A stretch of 15,664 nt of DNA from Firmicutes bacterium UBA5493 (GTDB lineage: Bacteria; Bacillota; Limnochordia; Darwinibacteriales; Darwinibacteriaceae), in NCBI GenBank assembly GCA_002424045.1, contig DIPH01000021.1, forward strand, positions 1 through 15,664, in the 5' to 3' direction. Each line of letters starts with the position of its first letter. Positions within the stretch are counted from its first letter, which is position 1. The notes beneath the pieces were generated by a model, which had not been told where the DNA came from, made no database searches, and saw only the letters and a program-made list of their open reading frames with translations. Shown one piece after another: positions 7,268 to 14,454 of this stretch. A program made the translations under genes and the position numbers.

Positions 7268-7804
7268 CTATTGATACAAAAGCGAATATAAGTTGCGCAT
7301 AATCACAACTTTGCGGACATAGGACCGGGTTTCTACAAAGGGTATCTGACCCGTCCGCTCATAGGAGCCATCCCAAATGCCTTCCTCAAGCCAGCGCCTG
7401 GCATTGGTGGGTCCCGCATTATAAGCGGCTAAAGCCACATATTCTGTGGGAAAACGATCGAAGAGATACTTTAGGTAGCGGGCACCGAGCCCTACGTTGA
7501 CACTAGGATCAAATAAATCCTCAGCGGAAATAGACTGCGACGTTTGCTCTCCTAACCAGGCTGCAGTATCGGGCATGATCTGCATAAGTCCCACGGCTCC
7601 CTTTTGAGATACCGCTTCTGCGCGAAAACCGCTTTCCACCTGGATCACTGCTGCAAGGAGCATCGGATCGAGATCGTGAATATCAGCCACTTCCGAAATG
7701 AGATCCTCATAGTACATGGGAAAAGCACCCCGCAAGAAAAAGGGGGTACTTGCCAAAATAAGTACGACAACCAGTAAGACTACCCAGGTCGAGAGGCGTC
7801 CCAA
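7268..7804 (-). CDS. Membrane-anchored SLT-type lytic transglycosylase
   Basis: This 178-aa peptidoglycan lytic transglycosylase cleaves the MurNAc-GlcNAc bond to give 1,6-anhydro ends. An N-terminal hydrophobic segment (about 7-24) is a membrane anchor or signal. The SLT domain follows: catalytic E57 in QVESGF, then the GAVGLMQIMP motif (about 69-78) and AAYNAGP (about 126-132), all standard for the family. The only usable start is TTG 7802-7804, since the in-frame TGA of the mgsA remnant lies two codons upstream (TGA GTC TTG); a GGGGG stretch about 8 nt before the TTG may serve as the ribosome binding site. Translation is therefore probably coupled to the preceding short frame. The gene sits in the polA-mutM-coaE cluster, a position where this transglycosylase is often found in Clostridia. 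Confidence 0.88.
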   Translation of the reverse strand: MGRLSTWVVLLVVVLILASTPFFLRGAFPMYYEDLISEVADIHDLDPMLLAAVIQVESGFRAEAVSQKGAVGLMQIMPDTAAWLGEQTSQSISAEDLFDPSVNVGLGARYLKYLFDRFPTEYVALAAYNAGPTNARRWLEEGIWDGSYERTGQIPFVETRSYVRKVVIMRNLYSLLYQ

Positions 7805-7807
7805 GAC

Positions 7808-7984
7808 TCAAGCCCCCGTGGTAGTCTGAGCGGAGCCCGAGACCAATTCTTCCGTTGCCTCGTTTGTAGCTAGGGGAATACCGGTGGCCACCAACTCCAG
7901 GGGCCTCAGGGTTTCTAGATGACGTTTGGCAAACGCGATCAGTGCCTCTTTTTTCTTGTCATGCGCGTTCAATGCTAGGGTCAC
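7808..7984 (-). pseudogene. mgsA: Methylglyoxal synthase remnant with internal in-frame deletion
   Basis: This 58-codon frame combines both ends of methylglyoxal synthase. Residues 1-35 (TLALNAHDKKKEALIAFAK ... ELVATG) match the MgsA N-terminus, which in Bacillus begins MKIALIAHDKKK and reaches ATG at about residue 35. Residues 36-58 (IPLATNEATEEL ...) match its C-terminus. About 67 residues between them are missing, including the GGDQQ loop with the catalytic Asp (D71 in E. coli) and the HxPD segment (H98, D101), so it should be inactive. The junction is at about 7879-7880 and the reading frame is kept. The start is GTG 7982-7984 with an excellent AAGGAG 7 nt upstream, overlapping the coaE end by 26 bp. 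Start and stop signals are intact, so a short peptide may still be made, perhaps to couple translation into the transglycosylase gene. An assembly error is the main alternative. Confidence 0.75.
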
Positions 7985-8561
7985 ACTCCAACTCCTTCCA
8001 CAAAGCATCAACCTGTCGCCAGGTTTCCTCGAGCGAGCTGCTGTTATCAATCACTTCTGTAGCCCTCTCCACTTTTTCTTCTAATGATAACTGACTGGCC
8101 ACCATGAGCTGGGCTTCCTCCCTTGAAATTCCAGCCCGCTCCATGAGGCGTTCCAGTTGAACATCCTCTCTAGCATAAACGACCCAGACTTGTTCCATGA
8201 AGCTCTCCCAGCCCACCTCGTAAAGTAGAGGTACCTCCGCAAAAACAACCTTTCCTTCTTGTTCCGCGCCTCTAGCCTCAGCCTTAAGTCTCCCTAAGAC
8301 CTCAGGATGAATAATGCTCTCTAAAATTTCACGTTTGTCAGCATTGGCAAAAATAATCCGACCAAGCAAACGCCGATCAATTGTCAAGTCACCTTGAATC
8401 ACATCGGGAAATGCTACCTTAACCCTTTCCCAACCAGGCGTATGGGGTTTTACCGCGTCTTTGGAGAAAACATCCGCGTCCAAAACCACCGCGCCTAAGT
8501 GCCGCAATCGCTCTGACACTACACTCTTGCCGCTGGCAATTCCTCCGGTAATCCCTATCAT
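7959..8561 (-). CDS. coaE: Dephospho-CoA kinase
   Basis: This 200-aa enzyme catalyses the last step of coenzyme A synthesis, ATP-dependent phosphorylation of the 3'-hydroxyl of dephospho-CoA. The P-loop GGIASGKS is at about 6-13, followed by the family's VVLDADVFSKD segment (conserved Asp at the substrate site), IHPEV near 87 and VFAEVPLLYE near 110, which are characteristic of CoaE. Its length is normal for the family. ATG 8559-8561 is 4 nt past the mutM stop with a GGGAG site just upstream. The 3' end overlaps the mgsA remnant's start by 26 bp. The polA-mutM-coaE order is a well-known Bacillota arrangement. Confidence 0.96.
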   Translation of the reverse strand: MIGITGGIASGKSVVSERLRHLGAVVLDADVFSKDAVKPHTPGWERVKVAFPDVIQGDLTIDRRLLGRIIFANADKREILESIIHPEVLGRLKAEARGAEQEGKVVFAEVPLLYEVGWESFMEQVWVVYAREDVQLERLMERAGISREEAQLMVASQLSLEEKVERATEVIDNSSSLEETWRQVDALWKELECDPSIERA

Positions 8562-8565
8562 CCTT

Positions 8566-9396
8566 TTACTCCCTTTGGCAGCCCGGGCAAAAATGACTGG
8601 TGCGACCCGCCACCTTCTTATACTCTAAGTCTACTCCACATCGGGGACATTTTTCTCCCTTTTTACCATAAATCTGTAGTTTATTTTGGAAAGACCCTTC
8701 CCTTCCGTATCCTGTGCGGTAATCACGCAAGGTTGTCCCTTGACCCAAGATGGCATCCTGGAGAACCTCCTTAATGGCCCGATGAAGTCTTTTTACCTCC
8801 TCCCTCCCAAGGGAGCTAGCTGGTCTTTCTGGGTGAATCTTGGCCATAAAGAGACTTTCGTCCGCGTAGATATTGCCGAGCCCTGCGATCTTTGTTTGAT
8901 CTAAGAGTAATCCCTTAATTTTTGTACTGCGGTTTTCGATCAAATCCTGCAGATGCTCCACACTAAAGGCTTCCGATAGCGGTTCTACGCCCAAACTATG
9001 TAAACCTTTAATCTGTTCGTATTCTCCACTGGGGACCAAGTCTAGGGTGCCAAATTTCCGAACATCTTCAAAACGCAACTCCCCCCCAGAACCAAAACCG
9101 AAAACGGCAGATGTGTGTTTGGCCATAGCAATACCTGCATCGGAATAATAGATCAGCCGACCGGTCATGCGCAAATGGGCCACCAAGTCAAGGTGATTCT
9201 CGAATTGGAAGATCAAGTACTTCCCCCGCCGTATAAGATCAAGAATGCTTCTTCCGATGGTTTGCTTTCTAAACTCCCGGACCGTAATATGCTGCAAAAT
9301 CCGCTCATAATACACATCTACAGATTCAATAGGCTTGTCTAAGATAATGGGCACTAGACTGCGCCTCACCGTTTCTACTTCTGGCAACTCAGGCAT
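8566..9396 (-). CDS. mutM: Formamidopyrimidine-DNA glycosylase (Fpg/MutM)
   Basis: This 276-aa base-excision repair enzyme removes 8-oxoguanine and formamidopyrimidines and cuts the abasic site by beta,delta-elimination. The mature N-terminus would be P2-E3 (MPELPEVETVRR), the catalytic pair. K59 is the conserved catalytic lysine, and M77, R113 and F115 form the triad that fills the space left by the flipped base. The helix-two-turn-helix contains GLGNIYADE. The C-terminal zinc finger has C250, C253, C270 and C273 with the conserved R265 between them. All key residues are present, so the enzyme should be active. The start is 5 nt past the polA stop, with a GAGGAG site inside the end of polA, indicating co-transcription. 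Confidence 0.97.
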   Translation of the reverse strand: MPELPEVETVRRSLVPIILDKPIESVDVYYERILQHITVREFRKQTIGRSILDLIRRGKYLIFQFENHLDLVAHLRMTGRLIYYSDAGIAMAKHTSAVFGFGSGGELRFEDVRKFGTLDLVPSGEYEQIKGLHSLGVEPLSEAFSVEHLQDLIENRSTKIKGLLLDQTKIAGLGNIYADESLFMAKIHPERPASSLGREEVKRLHRAIKEVLQDAILGQGTTLRDYRTGYGREGSFQNKLQIYGKKGEKCPRCGVDLEYKKVAGRTSHFCPGCQRE

Positions 9397-9401
9397 ATCG
9401 T

Positions 9402-11981
9402 CTACTCCTCATAGTCGAAGCTCTTTACGTCGCGCCAATTGGGACCATAAAAGACTCCAACCTTTAGAGGTACATCAAGGGGATAAACCTCTTCCATTTG
9501 CTTTTTCACCAGGTGAGCGGCCAGATGAAGCTCGTCTAAAGGCGTTTCCAAGACGAGTTCGTCGTGGACCTGCAAGAGCAAGCGAGTCTTTAGCCCAGCG
9601 TCTTTCAGTGCTCTATAGACCTTGAGCATGGCCAGTTTAATGATATCCGCGGCACTGCCTTGAATGGGCGTATTCATGGCGGTACGGGCAGCAAAACTCC
9701 TGAGGGCGTAATTGCGACTCTTAAGGTTCGGTAAGTAGCGGCGGCGCTTGGAGAGCGTCTGGACATAGCCTTCTTTCTTGCCCTGTTCCACGAGGCCATC
9801 AAGGTAGACCTTGACCATGGGATAGCGCAAGAAGTAGGAGTCGATGTATTCCTGTGCCTGGGCCCTAGTGAGATTAATGCCCTTGGCTAGACCAAAGCTG
9901 GAAATACCGTAGATGATCCCAAAATTAATGGCTTTAGCTGCACTTCGCTCTTCGTCTGTGACCTCATCTAGGTCTAAACCAAAGACCTCAGCCGCGGTTT
10001 GGGCGTGAATGTCCTGCCCGCTTCGAAAGGCCTCCGCCAAGACTTGATCACCAGAAAGGTGGGCAAGCAGACGAAGCTCAATTTGGGAGTAATCTGCCAT
10101 CAATAAGACATGACCTTCTGGGGCCACAAAAGCCTCCCGGATGCGACGTCCTTCTTTGGTTCGCACAGGTATATTCTGTAGATTTGGATGGGTGCTGCTC
10201 AGGCGCCCTGTAGCCGTCACAGTCTGATTAAAGGTCGTATGAATTCGCTTGGTTTCAGGTGAAATCAGCTCCGCCAAAGAATCGGTGTAGGTAGATTTGA
10301 GCTTGGCCACCTGGCGGTATTCTAAGACACTGGCCACAATGGGGTGATCACTTAGCTCCTCCAGGACCTCAGCACTAGTGGAAGGACCTGTCTTCGTGCG
10401 CTTGAGTACAGGAAGTCCGAGCTTCTCAAAGAGGATCACACCGAGCTGCTTTGGAGAATTGATGTTAAACTCTTCGCCCGCTTCAGCATAGATTGTCTCC
10501 GTCAATTTTTCCATCGTGGCCTCTAACTCCTGAGAAATCACAGAGAGCTTCTTGGGGTCAACCAAGATTCCATGGGCCTCCATTTCGGCTAGAGCGGTCA
10601 CCAAGGGAAGCTCTAGTTCTTCGTAGAGACTCCATAGATCATTGTCCTTGAGTTCCTTCTTGACCTTCGCTACTACCTTCTTATAGATACGAAGATAGAC
10701 GGCCTGGTACCCTGGTTCTTTGGGGTCCATCGTTGTCTGAGACTCATGGAAATGATCACACAATGATTCAAGATCCCAGCGCCTTTCTGGATCTAAGCAA
10801 TAGAGGGCTAATTCAAGGTCGAAGGCAATCGCATCTCGTCCTTGGGCACCCAGAACGTGTAGAACCTCTTTGCCTCCTGTGGCGTAGAGCTCCTTGCCCT
10901 TTAAGGCATCACAAAGCTCGTCTTGGTGCTCGTTTATCCAAGTGTCACTTAAGGCCCAAACATCATCTTCCACCAAGGAAAAGAGGGTCTTTTGCCCAGG
11001 ATCGTATGCAAAGTACACTCTCTGAAACTCATTGAGCTGTTCCAAAAAGGTCCCCGAGTTCTTGTGGTTCACCTTTTCAAAGCTAGAATTCCATTCGTCG
11101 GCACCTTTAGCGCTTGCCTTTCCGACCTCATGGGGTAAGCGTTCCACTAGGGTCTTAAACCCCAGGTGTCCAAAGAGCTCTCGAACACCACTTGTATCCA
11201 TTTCGCCCGTCTCGCTTAGATTGACCTCAACCGGAGCATTCACCCGAATTGTGGCAAGTTCTTTGCTCAAAAAGGCTTGTCTTTCATATGTGGTAAGGTT
11301 CTCCTTGAGCTTGCCTTTCAGCTCGCTCAGGTGGGCGTAAACTCCTCCTATGGAGTCATAGCTTGTCAAAAGCTTCAGGGCCGTCTTCTCGCCTACGCCA
11401 GGCACTCCCGGAATATTGTCAGAACTATCACCCATTAATCCTTTTAGATCAATCACTTGCTGGGGAGTAACCCCATAATTTTTCAGCAACGTCTCCTCGT
11501 TTACGAGCTCCGTATCTGTAATACCTCGCTTTGTGAAGAGCACTTTCGTTTGGGGAGAGATGAGCTGAAAGGCATCACGATCACCTGTGACAATGAAGAC
11601 TTCGTATCCTTCACCCTCTCCCTGTCTAGCCACAGTCCCCAAGAGGTCATCCGCTTCCCAGCCTTGCAGTTCCAACCGGGAAATCCCTAATTTATCCAGG
11701 AGTTCTTTCATCACAGGGATCTGTGACCGCAAGTCATCGGGCATACCTTTGCGGGTCGCTTTATATTCCTCATACTGGGTATGGCGAAACGTGGGTCCCG
11801 ACATATCGAAGGTAACCAATATTTGGTCGGGGTTATAATCCTCCTTGAGCCGAAAAAGCATCATGGTAAAACCATAGACAGCATTTGTAGGGTCACCGCT
11901 GGCATTGGTAAGGGGCGGCAAGGCGTAGAATGCTCGATTTATCAAGCTGTTTCCATCAATTAGAAACAGACGTTTTTCCAC
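9402..11981 (-). CDS. polA: DNA polymerase I, 3'-5' exonuclease domain degenerate
   Basis: This 859-aa polymerase fills gaps and removes RNA primers during replication and repair. The 5'-nuclease domain (about 1-290) has DGNSLINRAFYALP, GWEADDLLG, TGDRDAFQL and GDSSDNIPGVPGVGEKTA. The middle region (about 300-480) has the place of the proofreading domain but lacks the DxE, NxxxD and YxxxD metal-binding motifs, as in Bacillus polymerases, so it should not proofread. The polymerase domain is intact: motif A DYSQIELRLL with D630, motif B with K683, F687 and Y691, and motif C QVHDE with D807. The start is GTG 11979-11981 after a GGGGGAT-like site. A weak extended -10 (TGT then AATACT, 12071-12066 on the minus strand) is the only promoter candidate I see. 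It is the first gene of the run that continues into mutM. Confidence 0.97.
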   Translation of the reverse strand: MEKRLFLIDGNSLINRAFYALPPLTNASGDPTNAVYGFTMMLFRLKEDYNPDQILVTFDMSGPTFRHTQYEEYKATRKGMPDDLRSQIPVMKELLDKLGISRLELQGWEADDLLGTVARQGEGEGYEVFIVTGDRDAFQLISPQTKVLFTKRGITDTELVNEETLLKNYGVTPQQVIDLKGLMGDSSDNIPGVPGVGEKTALKLLTSYDSIGGVYAHLSELKGKLKENLTTYERQAFLSKELATIRVNAPVEVNLSETGEMDTSGVRELFGHLGFKTLVERLPHEVGKASAKGADEWNSSFEKVNHKNSGTFLEQLNEFQRVYFAYDPGQKTLFSLVEDDVWALSDTWINEHQDELCDALKGKELYATGGKEVLHVLGAQGRDAIAFDLELALYCLDPERRWDLESLCDHFHESQTTMDPKEPGYQAVYLRIYKKVVAKVKKELKDNDLWSLYEELELPLVTALAEMEAHGILVDPKKLSVISQELEATMEKLTETIYAEAGEEFNINSPKQLGVILFEKLGLPVLKRTKTGPSTSAEVLEELSDHPIVASVLEYRQVAKLKSTYTDSLAELISPETKRIHTTFNQTVTATGRLSSTHPNLQNIPVRTKEGRRIREAFVAPEGHVLLMADYSQIELRLLAHLSGDQVLAEAFRSGQDIHAQTAAEVFGLDLDEVTDEERSAAKAINFGIIYGISSFGLAKGINLTRAQAQEYIDSYFLRYPMVKVYLDGLVEQGKKEGYVQTLSKRRRYLPNLKSRNYALRSFAARTAMNTPIQGSAADIIKLAMLKVYRALKDAGLKTRLLLQVHDELVLETPLDELHLAAHLVKKQMEEVYPLDVPLKVGVFYGPNWRDVKSFDYEE

Positions 11982-12087
11982 TGAAAATCCCCCATTTCTT
12001 CCTTGTCTATTCCACGCCCACCTGTAAAAACCTGCCTTAGTTGGGTAAAGACGCCCTTTCTACCGAGTATTACATAGAGGGCTGAGC

Positions 12088-12115
12088 TTGAAATAGGCGA
12101 ATGAAGGGGTATAAG
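12088..12115 (+). promoter_or_regulatory. Sigma-A-like promoter of the SLH-protein gene
   Basis: TTGAAA (12088-12093) and TATAAG (12110-12115) are separated by 16 nt and match the -35 and -10 consensus well. Transcription would start near 12122, just ahead of the AAAAGGAG ribosome binding site at 12132-12139. The rest of the 165-bp gap between the divergent polA and SLH genes shows nothing else convincing. Confidence 0.6.
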
Positions 12116-12146
12116 ATAGATTCAGTCTAAGAAAAGGAGTATGCTT

Positions 12147-13322
12147 ATGCGACCTACAAAGTTCATCGCTTTCGCTATTGCCCTATTTGTCTTGGCCAGC
12201 CCTCTCCTTGGAGGCACAACCGGCTTTGCTGCCTTTGTCGATATTGATCATAACTGGGCAAGGGAGGAAATTTTGTCTCTGGAGGCACAGGGTTTGTTTG
12301 ACAGCCTTTGGACCGATGAGTTCTCGCCCTCCAGCCCCCTCACTCATGAAGAATCCCTGACCCTTCTAGCCCAGGCCTTTCAGCTCACAAGCGAAGAAGA
12401 GCAAACCCTTACAAACTGGCTCAGTGAGCTCTTAGTCGCTCATCCAGAAGGTCTCACCCGCGGTGAGTTTGCCGCGGCACTAGGCAACCTGCTTGGCTTA
12501 GGCGAACAAGTAGACATACCCAAGGGCTTCTATCCGTCCTTTGCTGACCTCAGTGTGGATTATCCAGGATTTATGGGAGTTGAGCTCCTGCAGAGACTTG
12601 GCCTTTTGCCCACCCATATGTTAGGGCGCTTTGAGCCCTATCGTCTGATCACCCGTAGCGAAGTAGCTTTCATCATGGATCAAGCCCTGAAGCTCCAGGA
12701 AGTATCGGGTACTGTGGAAGCAGTCTCCGAAGGGGGCCGACAAATTACGGTGGCGACAGGTGTAGGTGAAGGTGAAGAGGCTCTTGTCTTCAATCTCTTG
12801 AGCGAGACCTTGTATGTGGCACCAGGAAGCTTGACACGAGACACCATTAACAAAGACGAGCAACTAGAAAAGGGCCAACACATTGTAGTCTTAGCCCGTA
12901 AGAATCAAGCATTGCTCATCAACCTCGAAAAGGTCTCCACAGCGCAAGCTGTTATGGAGGGTTTGAACAACGCAACCAAAGCCTTGGTTGAGGTTCTAAC
13001 ACCGGCCCAAATCAACGCCATTATTGCCGGTGATTGGGAACAACTCGGTGAAGAAGTCAGCTATGAGCTATACGAAGAGTTGGTGGATAGAGGGGTCTCC
13101 CCCTGGGAAGCCGATGCTTTGCTGAAGCGAGATTGGGACAGCGTCCAGATGATGCTGCAAGAGAGACTGACCCAAGAAGCTGCTGACTACCTTAAGGTTG
13201 CTCCCGAACTGGTTCAAGCTGCCGTGAGCCAAGACTGGGAGAAGCTCTTGGAATACGCTCAAGTAGAATTGGCCCAACGCCTGCTCACCAGCGACTGGCT
13301 GAAGGACGCTACCACGAACTAG
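12147..13322 (+). CDS. Secreted SLH-domain protein with C-terminal Asp-Trp repeats
   Basis: This protein of 391 aa is probably anchored to the cell wall. A signal peptide (about 1-28, cleavage near GFA/A) is followed by an SLH domain (about 29-79, FVDIDHNWAREEI ... LTHEESL), a degenerate SLH-like piece (about 100-118, LTRGEFAAAL) and a second clear SLH domain (about 131-183, SFADLSVDYPGF ... ITRSEVAFIMD). A small beta-rich domain (about 186-263) comes next, then a helical tail with three repeats of about 33 residues, each beginning Asp-Trp (about 296, 329 and 363). SLH domains bind wall-linked polymers; the tail has no function I recognise. Two ATGs are possible: 12141 lies only 1 nt after AAAAGGAG, while 12147 lies 7 nt after it, so 12147 is chosen. 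It is the only plus-strand gene and its end overlaps the L,D-transpeptidase gene. Confidence 0.82.
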   Translation: MRPTKFIAFAIALFVLASPLLGGTTGFAAFVDIDHNWAREEILSLEAQGLFDSLWTDEFSPSSPLTHEESLTLLAQAFQLTSEEEQTLTNWLSELLVAHPEGLTRGEFAAALGNLLGLGEQVDIPKGFYPSFADLSVDYPGFMGVELLQRLGLLPTHMLGRFEPYRLITRSEVAFIMDQALKLQEVSGTVEAVSEGGRQITVATGVGEGEEALVFNLLSETLYVAPGSLTRDTINKDEQLEKGQHIVVLARKNQALLINLEKVSTAQAVMEGLNNATKALVEVLTPAQINAIIAGDWEQLGEEVSYELYEELVDRGVSPWEADALLKRDWDSVQMMLQERLTQEAADYLKVAPELVQAAVSQDWEKLLEYAQVELAQRLLTSDWLKDATTN

Positions 13323-14400
13323 AGGGCCATTCTAGACGCAATTGGTCCAAGTGTTCCGTTCCAACGAGAACCCTTGCAGGCTGATAAATCTCACCCCAGA
13401 GGGAGATCGCTTCTAGGGGTGATGGAATCAGCCGCAAGGGCCGATCCACTGTATTAATATAGAGTTCATCTTGGAAAATAAGGGCCTGGCCCAGGGATTT
13501 TTCGCCTAAATAGACTACGGGACTATGGAGGATGAGTTTTCCCTGGGCTTGGCTGTAACCAAATCCAGTGAGCTCCAGATACACCTTAAGTGGCAGGTGG
13601 TACTCCTCCCCCCACTTCACCGTGTCGAAGGCGATGTCACTCCGTGGATCAAATGGGAGATCGAAGGGCACATAGTATTCCCCATTCCACTCCGCTGCCA
13701 CAAGTCCTGTGGCGGTGAGTCCTTGGCGCTCTGAATAAATCTCTAGGGGCCACTCCCAAGCTAAGGGATGGGGCTCCCCTGTGGGCGCCTTTAAGAGGGT
13801 GAGCAGCGCTGGCCAGAAGACATTCTCCCAGCCTAGCCTGGCAAGCTCCTCGTGGAGCTGCACTTGGCTTACCCCTTGTTTGTACACGTCCCGGTACACA
13901 GTAATGGTCTTGGTATGAAGCAGGGGATCTTCTTGGAACAAGATGGTTTGGTAAATGAGCTTCACGGGCGTTCCTACCTGGATCAGATCCGCTAGCTCTT
14001 CCACATGGGCATTTTGCATACGAATACACCCCGATGAAGCCGGAGATCCGATGGAGTCTGGATTATTGGTGCCGTGGATCCCATACCCAGGAAAGCCTAG
14101 GCCTAGCCAACGAGTGCCAACGGGGTTATCTGGGCCCGGGGCAATGGGTGCCCCTCCCCGGGAGGGATAATACGTGGGATTTATGACCCTGTTGATGATG
14201 GTTGTTTCACCTAAAACGGAGGGATTAAGTTCGGTACCAATACTAATGGGGTAGTCTCGAATTTGTACCCCGTCATCGTATACATAGAGAGTGAAGGCGG
14301 GGATGTTGATGACAACGATCCTTTCTGCCTTGGCCTCTGCACCGATTAGGCTAAGTAACATGACGAAGGTTAATGCTCTGCACAGATATCTTTTCCACAT
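13309..14400 (-). CDS. Secreted L,D-transpeptidase (YkuD domain) with unassigned C-terminal region
   Basis: This 363-aa exported enzyme forms L,D cross-links in, or attaches proteins to, peptidoglycan. A signal peptide spans about 1-25 (cleavage near AKA/E). The YkuD domain (about 27-150) carries the catalytic set H109-G110-T111 and the SSGCIRM motif with C125 and R127. The remaining 210 residues have no clear family: pieces such as WNGEYYVPF and LPLKVYLELTGFGYSQAQGK look faintly like copper amine oxidase N-terminal-type repeats found in clostridial secreted proteins, but this is weak. ATG 14398-14400 follows a GGAGGAG site that lies in one arm of an inverted repeat (14405-14446). The gene follows nrdJ by 54 bp on the same strand. 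Its TAG stop falls inside the end of the convergent SLH gene, a 14-bp overlap, so no terminator fits between them. Confidence 0.9.
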   Translation of the reverse strand: MWKRYLCRALTFVMLLSLIGAEAKAERIVVINIPAFTLYVYDDGVQIRDYPISIGTELNPSVLGETTIINRVINPTYYPSRGGAPIAPGPDNPVGTRWLGLGFPGYGIHGTNNPDSIGSPASSGCIRMQNAHVEELADLIQVGTPVKLIYQTILFQEDPLLHTKTITVYRDVYKQGVSQVQLHEELARLGWENVFWPALLTLLKAPTGEPHPLAWEWPLEIYSERQGLTATGLVAAEWNGEYYVPFDLPFDPRSDIAFDTVKWGEEYHLPLKVYLELTGFGYSQAQGKLILHSPVVYLGEKSLGQALIFQDELYINTVDRPLRLIPSPLEAISLWGEIYQPARVLVGTEHLDQLRLEWPSSSW

Positions 14401-14404
14401 AAAG

Positions 14405-14446
14405 AATCTCCTCCCCCGCCTAGTATCTCAAGCGAAGGAGGAGATT
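14405..14446 (-). other. Inverted repeat covering the L,D-transpeptidase ribosome binding site
   Basis: AATCTCCTCC (14405-14414) and GGAGGAGATT (14437-14446) are perfect 10-bp complements with 22 nt between them. In the minus-strand transcript the arm nearest the L,D-transpeptidase start reads GGAGGAGATT and contains the ribosome binding site, 4 nt before the ATG; the other arm would mask it. Only three T follow the stem, so a terminator role after nrdJ is unlikely. Confidence 0.6.
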
Positions 14447-14454
14447 ATTCTATT

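Noticed and set aside
13649..14029. 126-codon minus-strand frame inside the L,D-transpeptidase gene
   Set aside because: It overlaps the YkuD domain in another frame and has an Arg/Pro/Ala-rich composition without a plausible start signal.
14405..14446. Inverted repeat as the nrdJ terminator
   Set aside because: Only three T follow the stem in the minus direction and the stem contains the ribosome binding site of the next gene.
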